A DNA stretch of 64,000 nucleotides from Burkholderiales bacterium (GTDB lineage: Bacteria; Pseudomonadota; Gammaproteobacteria; Burkholderiales; Burkholderiaceae_C). Numbering within the stretch: position 1 is the stretch's first letter; each line of letters starts with the position of its first letter. The DNA lies in contig JAGWTH010000005.1 in NCBI GenBank assembly GCA_028868995.1, positions 1 through 64,000 of the forward strand, read 5' to 3'. Position numbers and translations under genes: made by a program. This document shows positions 1 through 9,516 of this stretch, piece by piece. Below the pieces are notes generated by a model. It did not search any database and had not been told where the DNA came from. It saw only the letters and a list, made by a program, of their open reading frames with translations.

Positions 1-851
1 TGCTGATCCTGGAAATCTTCGCCCAGCGCGCGCGCAGCCACGAGGGCAAGCTGCAGGTGGAGCTGGCCAGGCTGCAGTACCTGAGCACCCGGCTGGTGCG
101 GCGCTGGTCGCACCTGGAGCGCCAGACCGGCGGCGCCGGCGTGCGCGGCGGCCCGGGCGAGAAGCAGATCGAGCTGGACCGGCGGATGATCGCCAGCGCC
201 ATCAAGAACACGCGCGAGCGCCTGGTCAAGGTGAAGCGCCAGCGCGCCACCCAGCGCCGCCAGCGCGAGCGCCGGGAGACCTTCAACATCTCCCTGGTCG
301 GCTACACCAACGCCGGCAAGTCGACGCTGTTCAACGCCCTGGTCAAGGCGCGCGCCTATGCCGCCAACCAGCTGTTCGCCACGCTGGACACCACGACCCG
401 GCAGCTGTTCCTGGCGGACGAGGAGGGCGGCGGCAGCGGCCGTTCGGTCTCGCTGTCCGACACGGTCGGCTTCATCCGCGACCTGCCGCACGGCCTCATC
501 GACGCCTTCCAGGCGACGCTGCAGGAGGCGGCCGACGCCGACCTGCTGCTGCACGTGGTCGACGCCGCCAACCCGCACTTCGCGGAGCAGATCGACGAGG
601 TCCGGCGCGTGCTCCACGAGATCGGCGCCGCCGAGGTGCCGCAATTGCTGGTCTTCAACAAGATCGACGCCCTGCCGGCCGCCCAGAAACCCCTGGGCCG
701 GGTCGACAGCTTCGAGCTGGACGGCCGGCAGGTTCCGCGCGTGTTCGTCAGCAGCCTCACGGGCGAGGGCCTGCCCGAGCTGCGTCGCGAACTGGCCCGC
801 ATCGTGCACGCGGCCCGGGCGCCCGAGCCCGAAACCGCCGGCTCATCCTGA
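1..851 (+). CDS. hflX: GTPase HflX (5' end outside window)
   Basis: This is a ribosome-associated GTPase of the HflX family. The reading frame is already open at base 3, and 282 codons are visible, so the N-terminal part lies outside the window. The HflX-specific glycine-rich segment before the G domain is present around GGAGVRGGPGEKQ. The G-domain motifs follow in order: GYTNAGKST (G1), TLDTTTR (G2), DTVGF (G3), NKID (G4) and a G5-like SSLTGEG. A GTG at 57 lies inside the conserved region and is not the start. It sits just upstream of hflK-hflC, the usual proteobacterial neighbours. Confidence 0.96.
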   Translation, partial: LILEIFAQRARSHEGKLQVELARLQYLSTRLVRRWSHLERQTGGAGVRGGPGEKQIELDRRMIASAIKNTRERLVKVKRQRATQRRQRERRETFNISLVGYTNAGKSTLFNALVKARAYAANQLFATLDTTTRQLFLADEEGGGSGRSVSLSDTVGFIRDLPHGLIDAFQATLQEAADADLLLHVVDAANPHFAEQIDEVRRVLHEIGAAEVPQLLVFNKIDALPAAQKPLGRVDSFELDGRQVPRVFVSSLTGEGLPELRRELARIVHAARAPEPETAGSS

Positions 852-906
852 CGTCAGCCTCATTGGGCACAATGGCGCTGCCGACCACCCGAGAGAAAAG
901 CCAAGA

Positions 907-2244
907 ATGAACCTTTTGTTCCGCAGCCTGAGCCTGCCCGGGCTGAAAGGCCGCCTGAGGGGGATGTTCAACCTGAACGATCCCCGCTGGGGCCGAGGCG
1001 ACGACAAGAACGAAGGCCAGCGCTCCGAGGGCAACAAGGGTCCCAACCAGGGCCCGCCGGACCTCGACGAACTCTGGCGCGACTTCAACCGCAAGCTCTC
1101 GGGCCTGTTCGGCGGCCGTCGCGGTGGCGGCGGGGGCACGGGCGGCGGGGGAGGCAACTTTCAGCCCGACATGAAGAGCGCCGGGGTCGGCGCCGGCCTC
1201 ATCGCCATCGTCGTGATCCTGATCTGGCTGGGTACCGGCATCTTCATCGTGCAGGAAGGCCAGCAGGCGGTGATCACGCGCTTCGGCAAGTACACGGCCA
1301 CCGTCGGCGCCGGCTTCAACTGGCGGCTGCCGTACCCGATCGAGCGGCACGAGCTGGTCTACGTCACCCAGATCCGCTCGGTCGACGTCGGGCGCGACAA
1401 CGTCGTCCGCGCCACCGGCCTGAAGGACTCGGCGATGCTCACCGAGGACGAGAATATCGTCGAGATCAAGTTCGCGGTGCAGTACCGCCTGAACGACGCC
1501 CGCGCCTGGCTGTTCAACAGCAAGAACCCGCAGGAGGCGGTGGTGCAGGCGGCCGAGACGGCGGTGCGCGAAGTGGTCGGCAAGATGCGCATGGACTCGG
1601 CCCTGGCCGAGGAACGCGACCAGATCGCCCCCCGGGTGCGCGCGCTCATGCAGCAGATCCTGGACCGCTACCAGATCGGCGTGGAAGTCGTGAGCATCAA
1701 CCTGCAGCAAGGCGGCGTGCGCCCGCCCGAGCAGGTGCAAGCCGCCTTCGACGACGTGCTGCGCGCCGGCCAGGAGCGCGAGCGCGCCAAGAACGAGGCC
1801 CAGGCCTATGCCAACGACGTGATCCCGCGCGCCGCGGGCGCGGCCTCGCGCCTGGCGCAGGAGGCCGAGGGCTACAAGGCGCGCATCGTCGCGCAAGCCC
1901 AGGGCGACGCGCAGCGCTTCAAGTCGCTGCTGACCGAATACCAGCGTGCGCCGCAGGTGACGCGCGACCGCATGTACATCGACACCATGCAGCAGATCTA
2001 CAGCAACGTGACCAAGGTGATGGTGGAGTCGCGCGCCGGCGGCAACATGCTGTTCCTGCCGCTGGACAAGATCATGCAGCAGGTCGCTTCCGGCGGCGCT
2101 GCAGCCGCGCCCGCGCCGGCGCCGACGCCCGCACCGGACGCCTCCGGGGCGGCGCAGTCCGCGGGCTCGCCACCGGCGTCCGCCGGCGGCTCCGATGCCC
2201 GCTCCCGCGACAGCGCCCGCAGCCGCGACCGGGAGTCAAGATGA
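907..2244 (+). CDS. hflK: FtsH protease modulator HflK
   Basis: HflK forms a membrane complex with HflC that surrounds and regulates the FtsH protease. The protein has 445 residues. It has a glycine- and arginine-rich cytoplasmic N-terminus, one membrane segment at about residues 93-115, then an SPFH/band-7 domain and a helical region. The C-terminal tail is rich in Pro, Ala and Ser. The ATG at 907 follows a purine-rich GAGAGAAAAG. An in-frame ATG at 964, beginning MFNLNDPRWGRG and preceded by GAGGGGG, resembles the usual HflK N-terminus and is a credible alternative start. It is followed by a C/G-rich repeat and then hflC. Confidence 0.95.
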   Translation: MNLLFRSLSLPGLKGRLRGMFNLNDPRWGRGDDKNEGQRSEGNKGPNQGPPDLDELWRDFNRKLSGLFGGRRGGGGGTGGGGGNFQPDMKSAGVGAGLIAIVVILIWLGTGIFIVQEGQQAVITRFGKYTATVGAGFNWRLPYPIERHELVYVTQIRSVDVGRDNVVRATGLKDSAMLTEDENIVEIKFAVQYRLNDARAWLFNSKNPQEAVVQAAETAVREVVGKMRMDSALAEERDQIAPRVRALMQQILDRYQIGVEVVSINLQQGGVRPPEQVQAAFDDVLRAGQERERAKNEAQAYANDVIPRAAGAASRLAQEAEGYKARIVAQAQGDAQRFKSLLTEYQRAPQVTRDRMYIDTMQQIYSNVTKVMVESRAGGNMLFLPLDKIMQQVASGGAAAAPAPAPTPAPDASGAAQSAGSPPASAGGSDARSRDSARSRDRESR

Positions 2245-2329
2245 TGCGCCCCCACGCTCCACACTACGTTTACTCGCTGCCCCCCGGGGGGGCGTCCGGC
2301 CTCCTTGAGGCGGCTCGGCGGAGGCCGGA
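2245..2329 (+). repeat. C/G-rich dispersed repeat between hflK and hflC
   Basis: The 85-bp hflK-hflC spacer contains CCCACGCTCCACACTACG, a GCCCCCCGGGGGGGC palindrome, then CTTGAGGCGGCTCGGCGGA. From memory, this layout (CCCACGCT..., CCCCCGAGGGGG hairpin, TTGGGGCGGC...) is a very frequent intergenic repeat in Comamonadaceae. It lies inside an otherwise tight two-gene operon. The copy number in this genome cannot be seen here. Confidence 0.6.
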
Positions 2330-3250
2330 ATGAACCGTCTCGCATTCATCGTCGCCACCCTGCTGGTGGCCCTGGCCGTCCTGAGCTCCATGCTGTTCGT
2401 GGTCGACCAGCGCCAGTTCGGCGTCGTCTACGCCTTCGGCCAGGTGAAGGAGGTCGTCAGCGAGCCCGGCCTGCATTTCAAGCTGCCCCCGCCCCTGCAG
2501 ACCGTGAGCTACATCGACAAGCGCCTGCTGACGCTGGACAGCACGGACACCGAGCCGATGCTCACCGCCGAGAAGCAGCGGGTCGTCATCGACTGGTACG
2601 TGCGCTGGCGCATCACCGATCCGCTCGCCTACATCCGCAACGTCGGCCTGGACGAATCCACCGGCGCCACCCGCCTCAACAGCGTGGTGCGCAACGCCTT
2701 CCAGGAGGAGATCAACCGCCAGACCGTGCGCGAACTGCTGTCGACCAAGCGCGAACAGCTGATGTCCGACGTCAAGCGCGAGGTGCTGGAGACGGTCAAG
2801 GGAGCCAAGCCCTGGGGCATCGACATCGTCGACGTGCGCATGACCCGCGCCGACTACGTCGAGGCGATCACCGAGTCGGTCTACCGCCGCATGGAGGCCG
2901 AGCGCAAGCGCGTGGCCAACGAGCTGCGCTCCACCGGGGCGGCCGAGGGCGAGAAGATCCGCGCCGAGGCCGACCGCCAGCGCGAGGTGACGGTGGCCAA
3001 CGCCTATCGCGACGCCCAGAAGGTCAAGGGCGAGGGCGATGCGCAGGCCGCCGCCATCTACGCCGAGGCCTTCGGCCGCGATCCCGCATTCGCCCAGTTC
3101 TACCGCAGCCTCGAGGCCTACAAGGCCAGCTTCAACAAGAAGAGCGACGTGCTGGTGGTCGATCCGCAGGGCACCGAGTTCTTCCGCACCTTCCGCAATG
3201 GCGGTGCCGCGGGGGCGGCGCACGCCCCCGCGGGCGGTGCGCGCCGCTGA
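2330..3250 (+). CDS. hflC: FtsH protease modulator HflC
   Basis: HflC is the membrane partner of HflK in the complex that controls FtsH. The protein has 306 residues, with an N-terminal membrane anchor at about residues 5-25 followed directly by an SPFH/band-7 domain (start DQRQFGVVYAFG). A long charged helical segment follows. The C-terminus (PQGTEFFRTFRN) is typical of HflC. The ATG at 2330 is preceded by GGCGGAGGCCGGA. It lies downstream of hflK, separated by the repeat, and upstream of a DUF2065 gene as in E. coli (yjeT). Confidence 0.96.
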   Translation: MNRLAFIVATLLVALAVLSSMLFVVDQRQFGVVYAFGQVKEVVSEPGLHFKLPPPLQTVSYIDKRLLTLDSTDTEPMLTAEKQRVVIDWYVRWRITDPLAYIRNVGLDESTGATRLNSVVRNAFQEEINRQTVRELLSTKREQLMSDVKREVLETVKGAKPWGIDIVDVRMTRADYVEAITESVYRRMEAERKRVANELRSTGAAEGEKIRAEADRQREVTVANAYRDAQKVKGEGDAQAAAIYAEAFGRDPAFAQFYRSLEAYKASFNKKSDVLVVDPQGTEFFRTFRNGGAAGAAHAPAGGARR

Positions 3251-3255
3251 GCGCC

Positions 3256-3450
3256 TTGGACAGCGGCACGTTCTGGGCGGCGCTGGCCCTGATGCTGGTC
3301 CTGGAGGGACTGTTCCCCTTCCTGTCGCCGGACGGCTGGCGCCGCATGTTCCTGAAGCTGCTGCAGCTGCGCGACGGGCAGCTGCGCTTCTTCGGGCTGA
3401 CCAGCATCGTCATCGGGCTGGTCATCCTCTGGGTCCTGTCCCAGGGCTGA
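3256..3450 (+). CDS. DUF2065 small membrane protein (YjeT-like)
   Basis: This is a 64-residue hydrophobic protein of unknown function. It has two membrane helices, around residues 4-22 and 45-62, joined by a basic loop containing FLSPDGWRRMFL, the hallmark of the DUF2065/YjeT family. No ATG exists in this frame. A TTG at 3256, five bases after the hflC stop, is the most likely start and gives the expected family length. A CTG at 3247 overlapping the hflC stop is an alternative. Its place after hflC matches E. coli yjeT, so translational coupling is likely. Confidence 0.8.
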   Translation: MDSGTFWAALALMLVLEGLFPFLSPDGWRRMFLKLLQLRDGQLRFFGLTSIVIGLVILWVLSQG

Positions 3451-3469
3451 CCGCCGCCGGTGGGGCCGT

Positions 3470-3488
3470 GGCCGGGCTGAGCCCGGCC
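3470..3488 (+). other. Palindrome between DUF2065 gene and hisZ
   Basis: GGCCGGGCT and AGCCCGGCC flank a single G, giving 9-bp arms. No T-tract follows, so it is not a classical terminator. It may be a weak RNA hairpin separating the hfl genes from hisZ. A TAGAAT that could be a -10 box for hisZ lies at 3505-3510, with no recognisable -35. Confidence 0.35.
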
Positions 3489-3537
3489 GTCCGCCCGTGC
3501 CCGGTAGAATCACGCTTTTAACAGCCCACCGATTCCC

Positions 3538-4698
3538 ATGTCCGCCTGGGTCCTGCCGGATCACATCGCCGATGTGTTGCCCTCCGAGGCCCGGCACATC
3601 GAAGAACTGCGCCGCGAACTGCTGGACACCGCCCGGGGCTACGGCTACGAGCTGGTGATGCCGCCGATGCTGGAGCACCTCGAGTCGCTGCTGACCGGCA
3701 CCGGCGAGGCGCTCGACCTGCAGACCTTCAAGCTGGTGGACCAGTTGTCCGGCCGCATGCTGGGCCTGCGCGCGGACACCACACCCCAGGTCGCCCGCAT
3801 CGACGCCCACCTGCTCAACCGCCGCGGCGTCGCGCGCCTGTGCTACTGCGGGCCGGTGCTGCACACCCGCCCGGACCGCCCGCACGCCACCCGCGAGCCG
3901 CTGCAGTTCGGCGCCGAGATCTACGGCCACGCGGGACTGGAGGCCGACCAGGAGGCGATGCAGCTGGCACTGGACTGCCTGCGGGCGAGCAAGGTGGGGC
4001 CGCTGACCGTCGACATGGGTGACGTGCGCATCGTGCGTTCGCTGCTGGCCGGCAGCGGCATCGAGGGCGAACGCCTCGCCCAGGTGCACGCCGCCCTGGC
4101 CACCAAGGATGCCAGCGAGCTGGCCGGGCTCACGCGCGACCTGCCGGTCGCCACCCGCGACGCGCTGCGGGCCCTGGTGGGCCTCTATGGCGACGCCAAG
4201 GTGCTGGCCGAGGCGGCGCAGGCGCTGCCGGCCGCGCCCGCGATCCGGCAGTCGCTGGAACAGCTGCAAAGGCTGGCCGCACAACTGGACGGCGCACAGG
4301 TCAGCTACGACCTGGCGGACCTGCGCGGCTATGCCTACTACAGCGGCGTGCGCTTTGCCGTCTACACGCCCGGCGCCAGCGATGCCCTGGTGCGCGGCGG
4401 CCGCTACGACGAGGTCGGCGCCGTGTTCGGGCGCAACCGGCCGGCGGCGGGCTTCAGCCTTGACGTCCGGGAACTGGTCGGCGTGGCCGCCAAGCCGCCG
4501 CTGAAGGCCGCCATCCGCGCACCCTGGCACGGCACCGGGCCGGAGGCCGCCGGGCTGCGCGCCGCCCTCGCAACGCTGCGTCGCGACGGCGAGACCGTGG
4601 TCTGCGTGCTGCCGGGCCACGAGAGCGAGGTGGACGAATTCCACTGCGACCGCGAGCTCGTGCACGTGGCGGGCCGCTGGGTCGTGCGCGCCCTCTGA
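3538..4698 (+). CDS. hisZ: ATP phosphoribosyltransferase regulatory subunit HisZ
   Basis: HisZ is the regulatory subunit of the short-form ATP phosphoribosyltransferase, which catalyses the first step of histidine synthesis with HisG. The protein has 386 residues and a class II aminoacyl-tRNA-synthetase fold. Visible motifs are the dimer-interface region, [10 protein letters not shown] and a motif-2-like segment ([10 protein letters not shown]). It lacks the HisRS anticodon-binding domain, and its length fits HisZ. HisG is not in the window. The position between hflC and purA is typical of Burkholderiales. No clear Shine-Dalgarno sequence precedes the ATG. Confidence 0.94.
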   Translation: MSAWVLPDHIADVLPSEARHIEELRRELLDTARGYGYELVMPPMLEHLESLLTGTGEALDLQTFKLVDQLSGRMLGLRADTTPQVARIDAHLLNRRGVARLCYCGPVLHTRPDRPHATREPLQFGAEIYGHAGLEADQEAMQLALDCLRASKVGPLTVDMGDVRIVRSLLAGSGIEGERLAQVHAALATKDASELAGLTRDLPVATRDALRALVGLYGDAKVLAEAAQALPAAPAIRQSLEQLQRLAAQLDGAQVSYDLADLRGYAYYSGVRFAVYTPGASDALVRGGRYDEVGAVFGRNRPAAGFSLDVRELVGVAAKPPLKAAIRAPWHGTGPEAAGLRAALATLRRDGETVVCVLPGHESEVDEFHCDRELVHVAGRWVVRAL

Positions 4699-6063
<1,365 letters not shown>

Positions 6064-6079
6064 GCGGAGGACTCCCACG

Positions 6080-6604
6080 ATGTTGACGGAAGACGGCAAG
6101 CACCTGTACGTGAGCTACGACGAGTACCACAACCTCTGTGAAAAGCTCGCGATCAAGGTCCACCAGTCGGGTTGGGAGTTCGACACCATCCTGTGCCTGG
6201 CCCGCGGCGGCATGCGGCCCGGCGACATCCTCTCGCGCATCTTCGACAAGCCGCTGGCGATCATGTCGACCAGCTCCTACCGCGCCGAGGCGGGCACCGT
6301 GCAGGGCCACCTGGACATCGCCCACTACATCACCACCCCCAAGGGCGAGATCGCCGGCCGCGTGCTGCTGGTCGACGACCTCGCCGACTCCGGCCACACC
6401 CTGCACAAGGTGGTCGAGATGCTGCGCACCAAGTACCCCAAGATCACCGAGCTGCGCAGCGCGGTGCTTTGGACCAAGGGCCTGAGCACCTTCACCCCGG
6501 ACTACTCGGTGGAATTCCTGCCCACCAACCCCTGGATCCACCAGCCCTTCGAGAGCTACGACTCGATGCGGCCGGAGAAGCTGCTGGAGAAGTGGAAGGT
6601 CTGA
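6080..6604 (+). CDS. Purine-type phosphoribosyltransferase
   Basis: This 174-residue type I phosphoribosyltransferase contains the PRPP-binding loop VLLVDDLADSGHTL at about residues 94-107 and an upstream CLARGGM segment. Family members join a purine base to PRPP. The resemblance is to bacterial xanthine/hypoxanthine-type enzymes, but substrate specificity cannot be read with certainty. The ATG follows GCGGAGGAC, a good Shine-Dalgarno. Position directly behind purA supports a role in purine salvage. Confidence 0.85.
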   Translation: MLTEDGKHLYVSYDEYHNLCEKLAIKVHQSGWEFDTILCLARGGMRPGDILSRIFDKPLAIMSTSSYRAEAGTVQGHLDIAHYITTPKGEIAGRVLLVDDLADSGHTLHKVVEMLRTKYPKITELRSAVLWTKGLSTFTPDYSVEFLPTNPWIHQPFESYDSMRPEKLLEKWKV

Positions 6605-6608
6605 AGGC

Positions 6609-7451
6609 ATGACGCGGCCGATTCACGCGTACCAGATCTTCTACAACGAAGCGACGCGCGCTGCGATCGATCCCGCCTTCGAACCGCTCGACAACCTCGC
6701 CAACGAGCGCCCCGACTGGTACGAATACTGGCCGATCCGGCGCTTCTTCCAGACCCATCCTGTCCTGGACGAGTCTGCCCTCTATGGCTTCTTCTCCCCG
6801 CTGTTCTTCAGCAAAACACACCTGACCGGGCGGCAGGTGCTCGACTTCGCGGGCCAGGTGACCGATGCGGAGGTGATCACCTTCTCGCCGCATCCCTGCC
6901 ACGGCGCTGCGTTCTACAACGTGTTCGAGCAGGGCGCGAATGCCTTCCCCGGCTTCCTCGACGCCGCCCTGCTGTTCCTGCGCGAGCTCGACCCACAGAT
7001 CCGGCTGGACCAGTTGATCAACGATTCGCGCAACACGGTGTACAGCAACTACTTCCTGGCGCGGCCGCGGTTCTGGCGCGCCTGGCTGGCGATCGTGGAT
7101 CGCGCCTTCGCGCTGGCCGAGGCCGGCGACACTGCGGCGGGCCAGGCGCTCATTCGACCCGTAGGCTATGCGAAGAGCGACGGTGACACCAAGCCGGCGC
7201 AGATGAAGATCATGGTCCTGGAGCGCATCCCTTCGCTGCTGCTTGCGTGGGGTGATTTCACGGTGCGCAACTATCCGCCGTTCGCCATCCCGCTCACGGC
7301 GCAGTTTGCCGGTCATCTGGCGGAACTGAAGGAACTCGACCGGCTCAAGATCGCGTATGGGGCGGGTGGCGATCGTCAATTGCTGCAGCAGTATGTCCAG
7401 ATGCGTGACGGGCTGCTGGCGGCCGTGCGGAGCCGACCTCAGGCGGGCTAA
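6609..7451 (+). CDS. Uncharacterised protein downstream of purA
   Basis: This is a 280-residue soluble protein that I do not recognise. It starts TRPIHAYQIFYNE and has many aromatic residues in the first half (for example PDWYEYWPIRRFF). Later segments include TFSPHPCHGAAFYNVFEQG. There is no signal peptide or membrane helix. Similar openings occur, as I recall, in hypothetical proteins near polysaccharide genes, but that is weak and no such genes are here. It begins 4 bp after the phosphoribosyltransferase stop with an AAGG ribosome site. Its wobble positions look less uniformly G/C than its neighbours, which may mean separate origin. Confidence 0.7.
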   Translation: MTRPIHAYQIFYNEATRAAIDPAFEPLDNLANERPDWYEYWPIRRFFQTHPVLDESALYGFFSPLFFSKTHLTGRQVLDFAGQVTDAEVITFSPHPCHGAAFYNVFEQGANAFPGFLDAALLFLRELDPQIRLDQLINDSRNTVYSNYFLARPRFWRAWLAIVDRAFALAEAGDTAAGQALIRPVGYAKSDGDTKPAQMKIMVLERIPSLLLAWGDFTVRNYPPFAIPLTAQFAGHLAELKELDRLKIAYGAGGDRQLLQQYVQMRDGLLAAVRSRPQAG

Positions 7452-7460
7452 CATTCCCGA

Positions 7461-8663
7461 ATGAACAAGCCGGTCACCGAGCTCATCCACCATCCCTACC
7501 AGCCGCCCGCGGGCTTCGCCGCGCCGCAGCCGGGGATCTTCAAGGCCTCCACCGTCCTCTTCCCGAACGTCGCGGCCATGCGCGCGCGCGACTGGAAGCA
7601 CAAGAACGGCTACACCTACGGCCTGCACGGCACGCCCACCACCTTCCTGCTGGAGGAGCGCATCGCCACGCTGGAAGGGGGCCTGCAGTGCGTGCTGGTG
7701 CCCAGCGGCCTGGCCGCGATCGCCAACGTCGGCATGGCGCTGCTCCGCGCCGGTGACGAGGTGCTGCTGCCGGACAACGTCTACGGCCCCAGCCGGGCGC
7801 TGGCCGAGGGCGAGTTCCGGGCCTGGGGCATCTCCCACCAGCTCTACGACCCCCTGAACCCGCGGGACCTGGAGGCGCGCATCGGCGAACGCACCCGCCT
7901 GGTCTGGCTGGAGGCGCCGGGCTCGGTGACGATGGAGTTCCCGCCGCTGGCGCAGCTGGCGCGGATCTGCCGGCAACGGGGCGTGACCACGGCCCTGGAC
8001 AACACCTGGGGCGCGGGGCTGGCCTTCGGCGGGTTCGAGCTGGGCGACGGCGCCGGCGTCGACATCGTCGCGCAGGCGCTCACCAAATATCCCAGCGGCG
8101 GCGGCGACGTGCTCATGGGCAGCGTCGTGACCCGCGACGAGAAGCTGCACCAGCAGATCAAGCTGACGCACATGCGCCTGGGCTTGGGCATCGCGGCCAA
8201 CGACGCCGAGGCGGTGCTGCGTTCCCTGCCCAGCCTGGCGGTGCGCTACCGGTCTCACGACGACACCGCGCGCCGGCTGGCCCGCTGGCTGGCCGGACGC
8301 GAGGAGATCGCGCAGGTGCTGCATCCGGCCCTGGCCGGTTCGCCCGGCCACGAGCACTGGCGGGCACTGTGCGGCGAGGACGGGCTGGCGGCCGGCCTGT
8401 TCTCCGTGGTGTTCCACGAGCGCCATGCCCCCCGCCAGGTGGATGCCTTCTGCGACGCGCTGAAGCTGTTCAAGCTGGGCTACTCCTGGGGCGGCCCGGT
8501 CAGCCTGGTCGTGCCCTACGACGTGCCGGCCATGCGCAGCGCCCAACTGGGCACCTGGACCCACCGCGGCGTCCTGGTGCGCTTCTCTGTGGGACTGGAG
8601 GATGCCGGGGACCTCCAGGCCGACCTGGCGCAGGCCCTGGAGGCGATGCAGCGCATCGGGTGA
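7461..8663 (+). CDS. metC: Cystathionine beta-lyase / Cys-Met metabolism PLP enzyme
   Basis: This is a fold-type I PLP enzyme of the Cys/Met metabolism family with 400 residues. Cofactor features are visible: Asp180 (TTALDNTWG) for the pyridine nitrogen and Lys209 in QALTKYPSGG as the Schiff-base lysine. The active-site segment reads YTYGLHGTPT at 52-61. The YGLHGTPT form with a His is seen in the MetC-like branch. The probable reaction is cystathionine to homocysteine, pyruvate and ammonia, but related gamma-lyase activity cannot be excluded. A TAACAT at 7449-7454 lies just before the ATG and no Shine-Dalgarno is visible. Confidence 0.85.
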   Translation: MNKPVTELIHHPYQPPAGFAAPQPGIFKASTVLFPNVAAMRARDWKHKNGYTYGLHGTPTTFLLEERIATLEGGLQCVLVPSGLAAIANVGMALLRAGDEVLLPDNVYGPSRALAEGEFRAWGISHQLYDPLNPRDLEARIGERTRLVWLEAPGSVTMEFPPLAQLARICRQRGVTTALDNTWGAGLAFGGFELGDGAGVDIVAQALTKYPSGGGDVLMGSVVTRDEKLHQQIKLTHMRLGLGIAANDAEAVLRSLPSLAVRYRSHDDTARRLARWLAGREEIAQVLHPALAGSPGHEHWRALCGEDGLAAGLFSVVFHERHAPRQVDAFCDALKLFKLGYSWGGPVSLVVPYDVPAMRSAQLGTWTHRGVLVRFSVGLEDAGDLQADLAQALEAMQRIG

Positions 8664-8721
8664 ACCCCCAGGCGCGGGGGCGGCGGGCGGCGCTACCCTG
8701 GAGGCGAGGAGGGAGACTCGC

Positions 8722-9516
8722 ATGGACCATCCGATTCCGGGGCCGGAGGGCGCCGCCGCCGCCGGCGACCCGCCGCGGCCGCAGGTGCGCCGCATCCCCC
8801 TGGGCGCGCCGCTGCGCTGGCTGGCGCGCGGCGCCAACGACCTGGTGGCGCACCCGGGCATCGCGGCCTTCTACGGGGCCTGCTTCTGGGCGATGGGCCT
8901 GACCCTGGCCTGGGTGTTCAGCCACAGCCCCGAATACACCATGACCATCGTCTCGGGCTGCCTGCTGGTCGGCCCCTTCCTGGCGATGGGGCTGTACGAG
9001 GTGAGCCTGCGGCGCGAGCGCGGCGAGGCGCCCAGCCTGCCGGATTCGCTCACCTGCTGGGACCGCCACCTGGGCAGCATGGGCCTGCTGGTGCTGGTGC
9101 TGACGGTGCTGGAGCTGCTTTGGGGCCGGGCCTCGCTGGTGGTATTCGCGGTGTTCTTCGACACCGGCATGCCGTCCACGGCGAGCGTGCTGCAGGCGGT
9201 GTTCAACCCGCGCAACTGGCAGTTCCTGGCGGTCTACCTGGCGGTGGGCGGGGTGTTCGCGGCGCTGGTCTTCTGCAGCACCGCCGTGTCCATCCCCATG
9301 ATCCTGGACCGCGACACCGACGCGGTGACGGCGGCGCTCACCAGCTTCGGCGTGGTCCTGCAGAACCTGGCCACGATGCTGTTCTGGGGAGCGCTGGTGG
9401 TCGCCCTGGTGCTGGCGGCGCTTTGGCCGTGGGCACTGGGCATCCTGGTCGTCGGCCCATGGCTGGGCCACGCGACCTGGCACGCCTACCGCGACGCGGT
9501 GGGCTGGCAAGACTAG
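8722..9516 (+). CDS. DUF2189 integral membrane protein
   Basis: This is a 264-residue polytopic inner-membrane protein. A short polar N-terminus (about 50 residues) is followed by at least five hydrophobic segments. The layout, with IPLGAPLRWLARGANDL near the start, matches the DUF2189 family of unknown function. The ATG at 8722 follows GAGGAGGGAG. The stop codon shares the CTAG at 9513-9516 with the stop of the convergent mnmH gene. Confidence 0.8.
   Translation: MDHPIPGPEGAAAAGDPPRPQVRRIPLGAPLRWLARGANDLVAHPGIAAFYGACFWAMGLTLAWVFSHSPEYTMTIVSGCLLVGPFLAMGLYEVSLRRERGEAPSLPDSLTCWDRHLGSMGLLVLVLTVLELLWGRASLVVFAVFFDTGMPSTASVLQAVFNPRNWQFLAVYLAVGGVFAALVFCSTAVSIPMILDRDTDAVTAALTSFGVVLQNLATMLFWGALVVALVLAALWPWALGILVVGPWLGHATWHAYRDAVGWQD

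Noticed and set aside
3470-3488. Palindrome as a terminator for the hfl operon
   Set aside because: The stem is strong but no T-run follows and the real loop would consume part of the stem, so it is listed only as a palindrome.
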